A DNA stretch of 64,000 nt from Chionoecetes opilio (lineage: Eukaryota; Arthropoda; Malacostraca; Decapoda; Majidae), in NCBI GenBank assembly GCA_016584305.1, contig JACEEZ010018894.1, positions 1 through 64,000 on the forward strand, given 5' to 3'. The notes under the pieces were generated by a model. That model did no database searches. It worked only from the letters and a program-made list of their open reading frames with translations, and was not told the DNA's origin. Shown piece after piece: positions 9,085 through 19,266 of the stretch. Made by a program: the position numbers and the translations under genes. Positions within the stretch are counted from its first letter, which is position 1, and the number at the start of each line of letters is the position of its first letter.

Positions 9085-10492
9085 AACACCACTGTGTGTC
9101 AGGATGTGTCTGGTGAGTTCAGAATGGGGTATAAAACCTTTTCCCACACTCTAGGCATTCATGGTTCTTAACACCACTGTGTGTCAGGGTGTGTCTGGTG
9201 AGGTCACTCTTTGTAGTAAATCTTTTCCCACACTCTAAACATTCATAATTCTTAACACCACTGTGTGTCAGGGTGTGTGTGGTGAGGTGACCCATTGTAG
9301 CAAATCTTTTCCCACACTCTAAACATTCATAATTCTTAACACCACTGTGTGTCAGGGTGTGTGTGGTGAGGTGACCCATTGTAGCAAATCTTTTCCCACA
9401 CTCTAAACATTCATAATTCTTAACACCACTGTGTGTCAGGGTGTGTTCGGTGAGTTGACTCTTTCTAGCAAATCTTGTCCCACACTCTAAACATTCATAA
9501 TTCTTAACACCACTGTGTGTCAGGGTGTGTCTGGTGAGTTCAGAACGGGTATAAAACCTTTTCCCACACTCTAGGCATTCATGATTCTTAACACCACTGT
9601 GTGTCAGGGTGTGTCTGGTGAGGTCACTCTTTGTAGTAAATCTTTTCCCACACTCTAAACATTCATAATTCTTAACACCACTGTGTGTCAGGGTGTGTGT
9701 GGTGAGGTGACCCATTGTAGCAAATCTTTTCCCACACTCTAAACATTCATAATTCTTTACACCACTGTGTGTCAGGGTGTGTGTGGTGAGGTGACCCATT
9801 GTAGCAAATCTTTTCCACACTCTAAACATTCATAATTCTTAACACCACTGTGTGTCAGGGTGTGTTCGGTGAGTTGACTCTTTCTAGCAAATCTTGTCCC
9901 ACACTCTAACATTCATAATTCTTAACACCACTGTGTGTCAGGTGTGTCTGGTGAGTTCAGAACGGGTAAAAACCTTTTCCCACACTCTAGGCATTCATGG
10001 TTCTTAACACCACTGTGTGTCAGGGTGTGCTGGTGAGGTCACTCTTTGTAGTAATCTTTTCCCACACTCTAAACATTCATAATTCTTAACACCACTGTGT
10101 GTCAGGGTGTGTGTGGTGAGGTCATTCTTTGTAGTAAATCTTTTCCCACACTCTAAACATTCATAATTTTTAACACCACTGTGTGTCAGGGTGTGTGAGG
10201 TGAGGTCACTCTTTGTAGTAAATCTTTTCCCACACTCTAGGCATTCATGATTCTTAACACCACTGTGTGTCAGGGTGTGTCTGGTGAGGTCACTCTTTGT
10301 AGTAAATCTTTTCCCACACTCTAAACATTCATAATTCTTAACACCACTGTGTGTCAGGGTGTGTTTGGTGAGCTGACTCTTTCTAGCAAATCTTGTCCCA
10401 CACTCTAAACATTCATAATTCTTAACACCACTGTGTGTCAGGGTGTGTTCGGTGAGTTGACTCTTTGTAGTAAATCTTTTCAATCGAGTCAT
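9085..10492 (-). pseudogene. Polydactyl C2H2 zinc-finger array, 17 units, frame-broken
   Basis: Seventeen tandem 84-bp units each encode a finger of the form [11 protein letters not shown]8[10 protein letters not shown] (Cys-x2-Cys-x12-His-x3-His). Linkers are SGVKN(Y/H)E in place of the usual TGEKPY. Recognition helices fall into a few types (TMGHLTT, TKSDLTR, TRSELTR, RKSQLTE). The order RKSQ-TMGH-TMGH-TKSD-TRSE repeats as a five-finger, 420-bp higher-order unit. Two open stretches remain, 10492-10004 and 9829-9119. Between them about six single-base deletions cluster, mostly in homopolymers, and their sum is a multiple of three. An extra base near 9125 ends the frame as YTPF-stop. Such arrays bind DNA, but no KRAB, BTB or ZAD domain is seen. 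It lies inside the TIR element at 8363-10819. Confidence 0.8.
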
Positions 10493-10822
10493 GCGAGAGA
10501 CTGTTGGCTGTTATATAGAACCGGCTTTTAAATGTATCTACATGTACAATAGTCACTTGAATATTTATAATACTTCTAAACGTATTGAATTATAATTTGC
10601 AAAAACTTACTGATTTATATCGAATATCTTTAAAGTAATCACTATGGATTTTGATTTGACTAAGAAAGTTGACTTCAACTTTGCAAACAAAGACGATCAC
10701 GAGCGACTGCCTCAGACTTGACTGATGCAGACGGACTAACTAGTCAGAGCGAGAAAAAACTAGTCAGAGCGACGAAGTTCGACTAACTAGACGGAAAAAG
10801 TGCTAGTGTGACGCCGCCTTAA

Positions 10823-11397
10823 GTCGTTGATGTAAACAACAAATAATAAGTCTGTAATCTTTTCTTAATCAGATTTATTCGGCCGTAGATACTCGCGGTG
10901 GATTTAACTCTTTCATTATTTGTACATTTTTTCTCACCTTCACTGTTTTTATTAAGTATACATTCTGCGTCTTCTTACATAATGATGTGAATATAAGCTC
11001 ACCACAGAGTTATATACCTAGAAAGCGAGTCCCGCATCCCGCTGTAGTGTGATGAGTGACGCCCGCAGCCTAGCGCGGCGACCATCTGGCTTATCAAACC
11101 TTATTCCCAACTAGTTTTCCCCAACCACCATTTGACATTGAAAAAAAACTAGTGCCACCATCGTCTTCCTGAGAAAATTTTGGATCGTATTAGCATAAAT
11201 CTGCAACAATAATATCAATTATACGAAAATGACGGCTAAATAAAGTAGCGCATAAACATTTGTTCTTTCAACTCCTTAGTGGTCAGCTATTTATCCTTGT
11301 ACTATTATATTAAACACGGTTCCTGAATCTACACACTTGCCTGATTATGTTGGTCTAGGATACTTGCCGATGTGACACTATCTAGAGCAGTGGTTCT
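10823..11397. other. No recognised feature
   Basis: AT-rich single-copy-looking sequence between the zinc-finger element and a hAT-type terminus. No open frame or splice-bounded exon that I can support. Confidence 0.35.
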
Positions 11398-11480
11398 TAA
11401 CCTGGGGTACCTGTACCACCAGGGGTACGAAACCTTACACCTGGGGCTACGAGACATGCTGACCAATAATGCAATGTCAT
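11398..11480 (+). mobile_element. hAT-type terminal fragment
   Basis: Starts CAGTGGTTCTTAACCTGGGG, a canonical hAT (Charlie-like) terminal sequence, followed by a second GGGGTAC-containing stretch. No inverted partner GGTTAAGAACCACTG was found downstream, so this is a truncated element or one disrupted by later insertions. Confidence 0.5.
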
Positions 11481-11564
11481 ATTTATAAGGAAGCTGGAAT
11501 TATATATTTATAATTATTTTGTCTGTCAACAATAATTGTCTTAACCACCTGGAGTTCATCATTA

Positions 11565-12036
11565 ACCCGTAAACTGCGGATACCTGTGTGACAATATCTC
11601 TGTGTACGCGGGACTTTTGCCAGAATTCTTATAGTCGCTAAACAAACTTGAATATGGCTCAATGTATTTGCCATATATTTGTGCAACCGCAAAAAATATT
11701 TTTGTTTTCTAAAGTCTTGTCGTTATTCTATGATTGTACTTGCAAGATGAAAAGCGTTGAGGTTTATGGAATCCATGGTTCACAGAAAACAGGCCGCAAG
11801 GGTCTTCCTCTCTAATCTCTCTGCCCGCGATAGAGAGAGACCTGTCAGCACCTACACCTTCCATGCTGGGCACTGGGTCAATGTGTGACCCCTGGGTCAT
11901 TCTCAGGTAAAGTAGTGTTGCCAGATTTCACCGGCCGAAAAATTAGCCCACCTTTTTTAATTTGGCGGCCGCCCAATTGGGCATACTCGCGTTTTCTTAG
12001 TGAGTGACCAAATGGGCATAGCCGCGCTTTACGGGT
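11565..12036. mobile_element. MITE C (TA target)
   Basis: Inverted ends ACCCGTAAA-TGCGG (left) and CCGCGCTTTACGGGT (right), with TA at 11563-11564 and 12037-12038. About 472 bp, non-coding. A Tc1/mariner-type target fits. Its right-hand TA is also the left-hand TA of MITE D. Confidence 0.65.
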
Positions 12037-12038
12037 TA

Positions 12039-13217
12039 AGGGGAGAGTCCGCCGTGAATTTTAAATTGCATCTACGGTCATGAATAATTTATATGTTGTG
12101 TATATTAGTACTCTTGCTATCACGTGAAAATTTCAAGTTGATCAGATGAAAGGAAAAATTTGAAAAAATTAAAGAGCCTATTTTTGTCGGTTTTTGGTGA
12201 AATTTTGAATTGCATCTTCTCAGCCATTTTTTGACCGATTTCCTTGTGACATGAGCATATGATAATTCATTGTTATTCTAACAATTTTTTCTGAGAATAT
12301 TTTGAAAATTGTTTTGGAATTTTTTTGTTTAAATTGTTAAAAAAAAAAAAAAAAATTAAATGAAAATTTTAAGGATAATTTTCCATTATATCAAAACTGA
12401 GACTTAAAAACAAAAATTTTCTCATAACAGATTCTTTTACGATATTTGATTTTGTGTCCTAAAGTTTCGTGAAAATCGTTCCATAAATAAAAGAGGAGAT
12501 GAATTTTATTTTATACTAGTTTTGAGAAAAACGCGTTTGAAGTTTTGCTAAAGTTTCTGCGCTGCAGTGAAGGTACTATACTGTCAATGCTACTTGCATA
12601 TGAATTTTATGTGATCAGTAATCACATATCAATGCATGCATAAAAGGATCTGCACCTTGTCCCCCCTTATAAAGGTAGTAATTAATCGCTCAAAGGCGAG
12701 GGTGTCAGGGCGCGCCACGCCCCTCATTGTTGCAAGGTTCGATCAAAATTCACCAGGTGCATAGCTTTCGGTTGGAATTCCTTTGTCTGTCTTCCTCTTC
12801 TTGTTTATTGTCTTCTTCGGTGTAATTCTTCTCTTTTCTCTCTTTTCTAGTCCTTTTTGGATGTATACATTTGTTCCAAAAAATTTTGTGAACAGGTTGC
12901 ACTTTTCATATCCAAAATTGTTCCAGAATTGTTACCTGGGTAACAAACTTCACCCTGAAGATTGCTGTTTTTTTTTTTTTATATAAGGCTTAGTTTTGAT
13001 ACATGGGAAAATTATCCATAAAATATTCCATTTTTTTTTTTTTTTTTTACAAGTTTTGAAAGTTGAAATGCCCCTCGCTATGGGCAGTTAAAAAAATGTC
13101 CGACTGAAAAAAATTCCACTATTCGAAATCCAAAGGATAGGGTGTTGCCATAGACCATATAACTAAAATTCGTATATTGAAATTTTTTTTTCATATTGTC
13201 ACGGCGGACTCTCCCCT
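12039..13217. mobile_element. MITE D, 1179 bp (TA, possibly TTAA, target)
   Basis: Perfect inverted ends AGGGGAGAGTCCGCCGTGA at 12039 and 13217, with TA on both sides (the flanks also read TTAA). The interior is AT-rich with long A/T runs and no coding capacity. A third end with AGGGGAGAGTC and adjacent TA is at 17310-17322, which favours TA over TTAA as the true target. The open frame at 12783-12986 is inside this repeat and is not a gene. Confidence 0.75.
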
Positions 13218-13249
13218 TAAGTCATACTAAAATAACTTGTAAAATCTAT

Positions 13250-14190
13250 TCAATCAATCATTGGGGGCATACGCCGGGGGGCGCGTCGTCTCGCCCACCC
13301 TACGACGCCACTCCCGGGGGTCACCACGCTCGAGTTCCCATGCAGGCTCCTTTCCCATACCAAGCAGCTCTCGACAAGAAGCATCAACTTGCCCCAGCCA
13401 CGAGCCTTGTGGGCGCCCCCTTGGCCTCCTCCACGCCGGATTTCTCTCACAGATACAACCCGATGGGAAGGATCGGTTTCAGGGTAGCGTGCCACATGCC
13501 CATATAGCCGAAGTTGGCGTTGATGTACTATGCAGGTAATAGGCCTCGATTCAGTCTCACGGTGCAATCGCTGATTTGACACGTAATCATCCCAGCGATA
13601 CCCCATGATTCTGCGAAGACACTTATTACCAAAGGCATTGATTCGTCTCTTCAAGTCACTATTTAGTGTCCATGCCTCACAACCATAGAGTAAGACAGGG
13701 ATCACAAGCGACTTGAAGAGCCGGATCTTTGTCCTCCTGCACAGGTACCGACAACGCCAAATACTCCCGCTGAGCGAGTCCATAACACCGTGGGCTATGC
13801 CAATTCGCCGTAAGGCTTCTTGACGTGACCCGCCGTCATTATGGACTGCGCTACCAAGGTATGTAAAACTTTCCAAGATCTCAATGTCCTCGCCACACGC
13901 ATGAACAGACTGTACTGCTTTATCTAGTAAGTCTCCAAACACCTGGACCTTGGTCTTGAGCCAGGAGACCTCAAGTCCCAAAGGCTTTGCCTCCTCGTGC
14001 AGCACCTCGAGAGCCATCACCAGGACCTCCAGCGACTCAGCAAAGATTACTGCATCATCGGCAAAAACAAGATCAGTGATCTTGGTGTTGCCGACGGATG
14101 CTCCACAATCACTTTGATCTACAACCTTGTCCAATACCCAGTCCATACAAGCGTTGAAAAGTGATGGGGCAAGAAGGCACCCTTGCCTAT
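13250..14190 (-). pseudogene. RTE-like LINE reverse transcriptase, 5'-truncated
   Basis: The minus-strand frame of about 310 residues enters with QGCLLAPSLFNACMDWVL (RT motif 4), followed by LVFADDAVIF, where FADD is the catalytic Asp pair (F in place of Y). It then has KTKVQVFG, FTYLGSAV (motif 7), the thumb region and VLLYGCEAWTLN, and ends MPPMID with ATTGATTGAAT-type tail repeats. Order and motifs match RTE-clade ORF2 C-terminal halves. The endonuclease and fingers are missing, so it cannot retrotranspose. Low divergence (no stop over about 300 codons) suggests a fairly recent insertion. Confidence 0.85.
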
Positions 14191-14199
14191 TAATCTATT

Positions 14200-15050
14200 A
14201 GTTACCGTCATATGTCGCTTTCTTATTTTACCGTTTCGTACAGAGTTCTATACTCGTGTGGTACGTGTTCATGTGTCTGCTGGCTCAGCACTGGCCACTG
14301 CCCCCAAAAATAGCAGCAGGCAAATCTCGGCCCCGGCAGCCGTCGTGGAAGGTTCTGCCGCTCTCGCTCATAGCCTCATACCACAACGCAGTGCGCACAG
14401 TGTAACAGGTCGCTCCTCGGGTGACGGGTCCCTGAGGTGCTCTACACTGCTGCCTTGGTTTCGCCACTTTCACTTTCAACGTTTCTCTGGACCTGACAGC
14501 CACAGTTAGCAGGATTTAGTCCCAGTGCTCTGTGCTAACAGCTAGTTAACTGATTTAGCTGAAGTATAACATTGTGTCTGTGATTCCTGTGAACCGAGGC
14601 GCTCTCCACAGGGCTGTAGTGGCTGCCCAGGAGGTCCTTGTTTGTTTACCGCGTTGCTCAACGTTATTGCATATTCCTTATGTCGCTCTTAGCGTCCCTT
14701 GGTGTGAGACGGAGGCGAACCCTGCTGGTCACTGGCATAGAGCAGTGACGCAAGGGGGCCCTCAGAGGGCTAGTTAAAGGTAGCAAACACCAAGGGTGGG
14801 AAACCTGCTGTTACGGACAGGCGAGACCCTCACGGGGCAGCTCCACGTGTGTCCTGCGACGCTCATGAGTGGGCGGGGACACGCTGGTGTGGTAGCTGTA
14901 GGCAGAGTTTTTGTGTTGCAGTTTGATAGTGGTCTTGGTTTTATTTTTACAACTATTACCGGTCTTGTCTTGTGAGGACTTTGGTATTATTGTTCCTGCT
15001 ATTTCTTTGTGGCAATTGGATTATTTTTTCATTCACATTGATATTTTGAT
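14200..15050. other. Unassigned GC-richer stretch
   Basis: No coding sequence recognised. Base composition is higher in GC than the surroundings, and it leads directly into the ORF1-like remnant, so it may be the 5' untranslated leader of that retroelement. Confidence 0.3.
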
Positions 15051-15054
15051 GCCA

Positions 15055-15525
15055 TGATGGCTCGTGTCAAAATGAAATGCCGTAACTCTGACGACAGAGA
15101 TAAAAAGACAGCTCTTGGAACTCTTATGCTCCAAGCAGATCCAGGCAACAAGGTGGATCCCAGTTTACGATGGATTCCTGGCACTCAGGCTGGACGATGA
15201 TAATGCTGGAAAAACAATTTATGTCTGACATTACGATACTACTGGAACAAAATGGATTTGCTCCACTTATGCCACCCGAACTGAAGGTTCTAAACAATAT
15301 CACAATAGCCAGGGTCGATGATGTCATTTACGGGAGATGAAGATGATCACAAAATAAAAATTGAAGAAAAAAGTCCCTGGATAAGCGAAGCTGATAATAT
15401 TGAAAGTATTTTCCCTAATTCCCTAAGTTTCCTGTTATTAAAATTGCTTTCAAACAATGTTATTGCAAAGAAATACATTGATACTGAACTGAGGACATCT
15501 AATCTGAGTATAGGTTCATTGCACG
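15055..15525 (+). pseudogene. Possible retroelement ORF1/gag-like remnant, several frame breaks
   Basis: Consecutive frames read MMARVKMKCRNSDDRDKK (from 15055), then MLEKQFMSDITILLEQNGF and ITIARVDDVIY, then DEDDHKIKIEEKSPW and IESIFPNSLSF, ending YIDTELRTSNLSIG. The sense-like series broken by stops and shifts suggests a decayed coding region. The spacing of VDD-I-Y, a charged I-K-I-E-E-K helix, a W-I and an I-E-S-I-F segment recalls nucleic-acid-binding ORF1 proteins of arthropod non-LTR elements. The family is not certain. Confidence 0.35.
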
Positions 15526-15660
15526 TGACGTCACAGCCCTCGTTGTACAGGCGACAGACGCGGGAGATGCGAGCTGGAGCGAGACCACCCAGAGACAGGG
15601 CCTGGTGGATCGCCCGTGACGTCACACCATAAGGATACCACCCGCTCCGCTCCCCGTACA
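15526..15660. promoter_or_regulatory. Two TGACGTCA palindromes 90 bp apart
   Basis: GTGACGTCAC occurs at about 15526 and 15617 in a GC-rich 135-bp block that interrupts the ORF1-like remnant. These are CRE/ATF consensus sites, and the context TGACGTCACAGCC is shared with 741-755. A dispersed repeat or internal retroelement promoter is likelier than a host promoter. Confidence 0.3.
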
Positions 15661-15677
15661 AGTTTACCTACCTAATA

Positions 15678-16015
15678 TAATGTTTATCAGTATAAAAGAT
15701 ATACTGTTATCTTCGGAAATGTTTGTTCTATAATATTATCAAATAAAAAACCGTAAAACACACAAAGAAAAGGCCATTATGAGACTTTCAAGAAATATGC
15801 ATTAACTTAAACTCTTCGCCATTTAATAATAATAATTAATTTCAAGAAAGATTTTGCTCGCAAACATTTTACATGGAGAATATCAATAGAAGCGGAGTTT
15901 AATTAGCTTTCCATTGATATATTTCGTTTAGTGATAAATGAGTTAGCGGCATGCATAAATTAGCGTTAACTAAATATAAAAAATCATGAATCGGTATTCT
16001 ACTAATATATGTTTA
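15678..16015 (+). mobile_element. Foldback family half-unit, cut by the assembly gap
   Basis: Begins TTTATCAGTATAAAAGATAT and passes through GTTTGTTCTATAATATTATC to GCGTTAACTAA, matching the half-unit of the 4.1-5.3 kb element. It then runs into N bases at 16016. The inverted second half is probably in the gap, which would explain the assembly break. Confidence 0.7.
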
Positions 16016-16546
16016 NNNNNNNNNNNNNNNNNNNNNNNNNNNNNNNNNNNNNNNNNNNNNNNNNNNNNNNNNNNNNNNNNNNNNNNNNNNNNNNNNNNNN
16101 NNNNNNNNNNNNNNNNNNNNNNNNNNNNNNNNNNNNNNNNNNNNNNNNNNNNNNNNNNNNNNNNNNNNNNNNNNNNNNNNNNNNNNNNNNNNNNNNNNNN
16201 NNNNNNNNNNNNNNNNNNNNNNNNNNNNNNNNNNNNNNNNNNNNNNNNNNNNNNNNNNNNNNNNNNNNNNNNNNNNNNNNNNNNNNNNNNNNNNNNNNNN
16301 NNNNNNNNNNNNNNNNNNNNNNNNNNNNNNNNNNNNNNNNNNNNNNNNNNNNNNNNNNNNNNNNNNNNNNNNNNNNNNNNNNNNNNNNNNNNNNNNNNNN
16401 NNNNNNNNNNNNNNNNNNNNNNNNNNNNNNNNNNNNNNNNNNNNNNNNNNNNNNNNNNNNNNNNNNNNNNNNNNNNNNNNNNNNNNNNNNNNNNNNNNNN
16501 NNNNNNNNNNNNNNNNNNNNNNNNNNNNNNNNNNNNNNNNNNNNNN
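16016..16546. other. Assembly gap (531 N)
   Basis: Undetermined bases. The left edge is a foldback half-unit with a palindromic partner elsewhere; the right edge is unrelated sequence. Any open frames through this gap are artefacts. Confidence 0.99.
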
Positions 16547-17045
16547 AAGACAATCTTATGTATTCGCACCAAATAATTTTCTAACGTAAGGTTTCAAATG
16601 AGTTGACGACCAATGTGCCTACGAATGCAACCACAGATTAAAGGCTTCATTATAAGATGGTTATCATGTCCATAGGTTGGGTTTTGACATTCAAAACCCA
16701 ACCTAACATCAACTAATGTATGTTTACTCATACTAGGAACCTCATGATTCTTAGAATACTTCGTGATGTCTTTATAGCTAATAAGAACTGGTATAACAAA
16801 TTTACACATATTTGCAAACATTTGTGAAGAAAACTTACTTACGTCAAGAAAATTATACCTTCAATGACTGTCAGGGCAGTGGTAGTGTTACTGATTCTTT
16901 TTGACAGATTCCATATGATTGCCAATCACAGTTAGTGTTTAAGATATGGTTAGAATTTTTGATTTTTTTTTTAAAGACCAAGAGGGAAATGAGATGAGTA
17001 GGACTACAAAATGAAGTACAGTTCTGCTGTATAATTGTATTATTA
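16547..17045. other. No recognised feature
   Basis: AT-rich sequence after the gap, with an inverted word TTGGGTTTTGA/TCAAAACCCAA (about 16677-16700) forming a small hairpin. No coding support. Confidence 0.35.
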
Positions 17046-17082
17046 ATCAATGAAGTTCCTAACACAGGCTATACTGCTTTTC

Positions 17083-17253
17083 AGGTGCCTATCTGCTGTC
17101 CGGCGGGAGGGTAAGCAGAAGCCATCCCTCCACCTCTTGGAAGATGGAGCCGTTCACCACCTGCGGTCCCTGAAACGTGGAGGTCTTTTAAATCTTACTG
17201 TATCTGGTGCTCCCTCCATTCTTGGCGTGGATGGGGCCACCTTCAAGACTTGA
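17083..17253 (+). CDS. Possible orphan terminal exon, unknown product
   Basis: After a reasonable acceptor (ATACTGCTTTTCAG near 17082) an open frame reads CLSAVRREGKQKPSLHLLED, then LRSLKRGGLLNLTVSGAPSI, and stops at 17253. Composition is more coding-like than the flanks. No family recognised and no partner exon found. It could be the last exon of a gene whose remainder is in or beyond the N gap, or part of a repeat. Confidence 0.25.
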   Translation, partial: RCLSAVRREGKQKPSLHLLEDGAVHHLRSLKRGGLLNLTVSGAPSILGVDGATFKT

Positions 17254-17307
17254 TTGAGTTTGTGCCATGACAAATTTATTGTCATTTAACAAATTTGGAG
17301 TTTAGAG

Positions 17308-17325
17308 ATGTCGAGAGACTCTCCC
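17308..17325 (-). mobile_element. Solo terminus of MITE D family
   Basis: GACTCTCCCCT followed by TA matches the right end of MITE D (13206-13219). The body to the left does not obviously match, so this is a related subfamily or a truncated copy. Confidence 0.4.
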
Positions 17326-17554
17326 CTTATCTATTTCATTTATATATTTTTTTTTTTTTTTGTGAAAATTTATTTAGTGTTAAATTCAGAAGAAAATATA
17401 TGCAAACAAATCAGTCACTTTCATATAGATAGCCTGTATATATACATAATAAATTATTTACTTTGAGTACACTAAAATGTTTCTATACTACATGAATTTT
17501 GGTATCGATTGCACAAACCTTTCCACAATGGGCCTTTGGAAGACTAGACACAGC

Positions 17555-18045
17555 TTATTGTCTTCCCCAGTTTATTTTCCAAATGCATTGCTCCTTGAAG
17601 GGAACTACAGGCTAGCATGCTTACAAAGGCTGCGTGAGGTCGCGCAGGCCATCCTACTCGCTGATTGGATCTTGCGCATGTCCTTTCCCAAGATGTGGGA
17701 CTGTGTACATGGATGCCATTTTAAGCCCATGGTATGGGCTGAAACTGTGGCGGCGGAGTGTAAGGCCCACAACCCAGGGGTTTTACACTTCGCTGCCAGT
17801 TTCAGCCCATATCATGTCCCAACATAGACATGTCTACCAACGGTAACATAGCATGGGCTTAACATGGCATCTATGTGTATAGCCCCACATCTTGGGAAAG
17901 GACATGTGCAAGATCCAATCAGCGAGCAGGATGGCCTGCGCGACCTCACACAGCCTTTGTAAACATGCTAGCCTGCAGTCTTCATCAGTTCCCTTGAAGG
18001 ATCCATACGATCTATTTGGAAAATAAACTTGGAAGACAGCCCAGG
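17555..18045. repeat. Palindromic element with about 190-bp diverged arms
   Basis: The left arm (17555-17740) contains GTTTATTTTCCAAATGCATT, GGCTAGCATGCTTACAAAGG and CATGTCCTTTCCCAAGATGT. The right arm (17850-18045) carries the inverted equivalents, with perhaps 15-20 percent differences by eye and small indels. Spacer of about 110 bp. Open frames in both arms are mirror shadows of each other and are not genes. Fits a foldback MITE; no clear target duplication found. Confidence 0.65.
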
Positions 18046-18069
18046 GAGAAGACGTGCGTGCGATCCAAT

Positions 18070-18830
18070 CCCTTGATACCCGAGCATGGATGTTCTCCAA
18101 TCAGCCAGCGGCATGAACTTGGATGCCCTGTAAAGAAATTTTATCCTTTAGTTATCAGTTCCCCTAAAGAAGCCATTCGTGCAAAACTAGACTGGAAATA
18201 AGTCGCTTCCTAATATCTGTCTCCTTCCCTTTACTCCCTTCTTTGTCGAATCTATCACCCTGGGCATCAAAGAAGCTATCTACAGCATTGATGTCTTTCT
18301 TTATCGGTGGCAATGACAAACCTCAGCTTTATTTTTATCTTGGGAAATGGGGAGAAGTCTAAAGGTGCCAGATCAGTTTAAAAGGGCAGTATGAAATTAA
18401 TATTCATGGATAGCACTGCACTGACTTATGCTCTGGTGCATTTCCATAGTGATAGATCTCTGTCAGCTCCCTATCTTTCTTCTTAATGTTTCCTCATAGC
18501 TGCCTCAAAATATTCGCTTGGTAGTGTGGATATGTGAATATAACCAGACAGTCACACCTACATAATATTCATGCTTCTTAATAATTCCTACACATACATG
18601 CTATGTTGCAACACTGTACGCGTCGCGGCAGCGATGCACATTGCCTCTCAGGCCCTCATGTAACTAGTCGTTGCCCTCTAGCCGGACCGCTAACACCAGC
18701 CCTCCGCTGGTGGTCCCGCATATCTCTGTTCTTTACAATAAACCACCTACGGAAGATGCTCGCTTCTCCTTCGGATAAACTCCCCTCAACCACTCCGGTT
18801 AATCACTGCAAACCTCAAGCACCATGGCGC
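18070..18830. other. Unassigned sequence leading to the gag pseudogene
   Basis: No gene recognised in 18070-18600. From about 18600 GC content rises, and the sequence probably belongs to the long terminal repeat or leader of the Gypsy-type element, but LTR borders and primer-binding site could not be fixed. Confidence 0.3.
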
Positions 18831-19266
18831 AGATTGCAGGTATAAGAACATGGAGACGGGCAGCGACTCCCGCCATTCCAACGACTCCCGCCTGGACGCC
18901 ACGAGGCATCTCTTCACCGACCAACGCTTCTTCCCTGGATTTACTTCATCTCCAGCATCGTGTGCCTGTGGACAGACGTAAGGCGTGTGGAGTGCGTTTG
19001 ACGGTAGGGTAACCAGTGTATTATATGTGCTGTGTTTTTCAGTGTGCGTTTTTTGTACCGGGACTCCTTTGATTGTTCATCGGATCGCCGCTTGGTACGG
19101 CTGACCTTGAAACCAGGTGCGGGCCGGGCGGCTAGAGACCCCCCCCCCCTTCTCACTCACCCCGCTCCAACGCCACACACACACACACACACAGAACCCA
19201 CAATTCCCTGTGTTTTCGATATTCCACGTACGGTGGTTATCTTTTCAATCGGCGTCTCCCTTCAAG

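Larger units (their letters stand above)
8360..10822. mobile_element. 2457-bp TIR transposon (TAA duplication) carrying a zinc-finger array
   Basis: Inverted termini beginning AGGCGGCGTCACACTAGCAC match for about 34 bp at 8363 and 10819. Both are flanked by TAA (8360-8362 and 10820-10822), the 3-bp TWA target typical of PIF/Harbinger elements. No transposase is present. The interior holds a half copy of MITE family F (8515-8790) and a 17-unit C2H2 zinc-finger array (9085-10492, minus). Subterminal repeats CTAGTCAGAGCGA occur near the right end. I infer a non-autonomous Harbinger-like element that has captured or evolved a finger array. Confidence 0.75.

Noticed and set aside
13196..13539. Plus-strand open frames rich in Pro/Arg
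   Set aside because: Antisense of the RTE-like reverse transcriptase C-terminus.
15970..16584. Open frames across the N run
   Set aside because: Undetermined bases translated as X.
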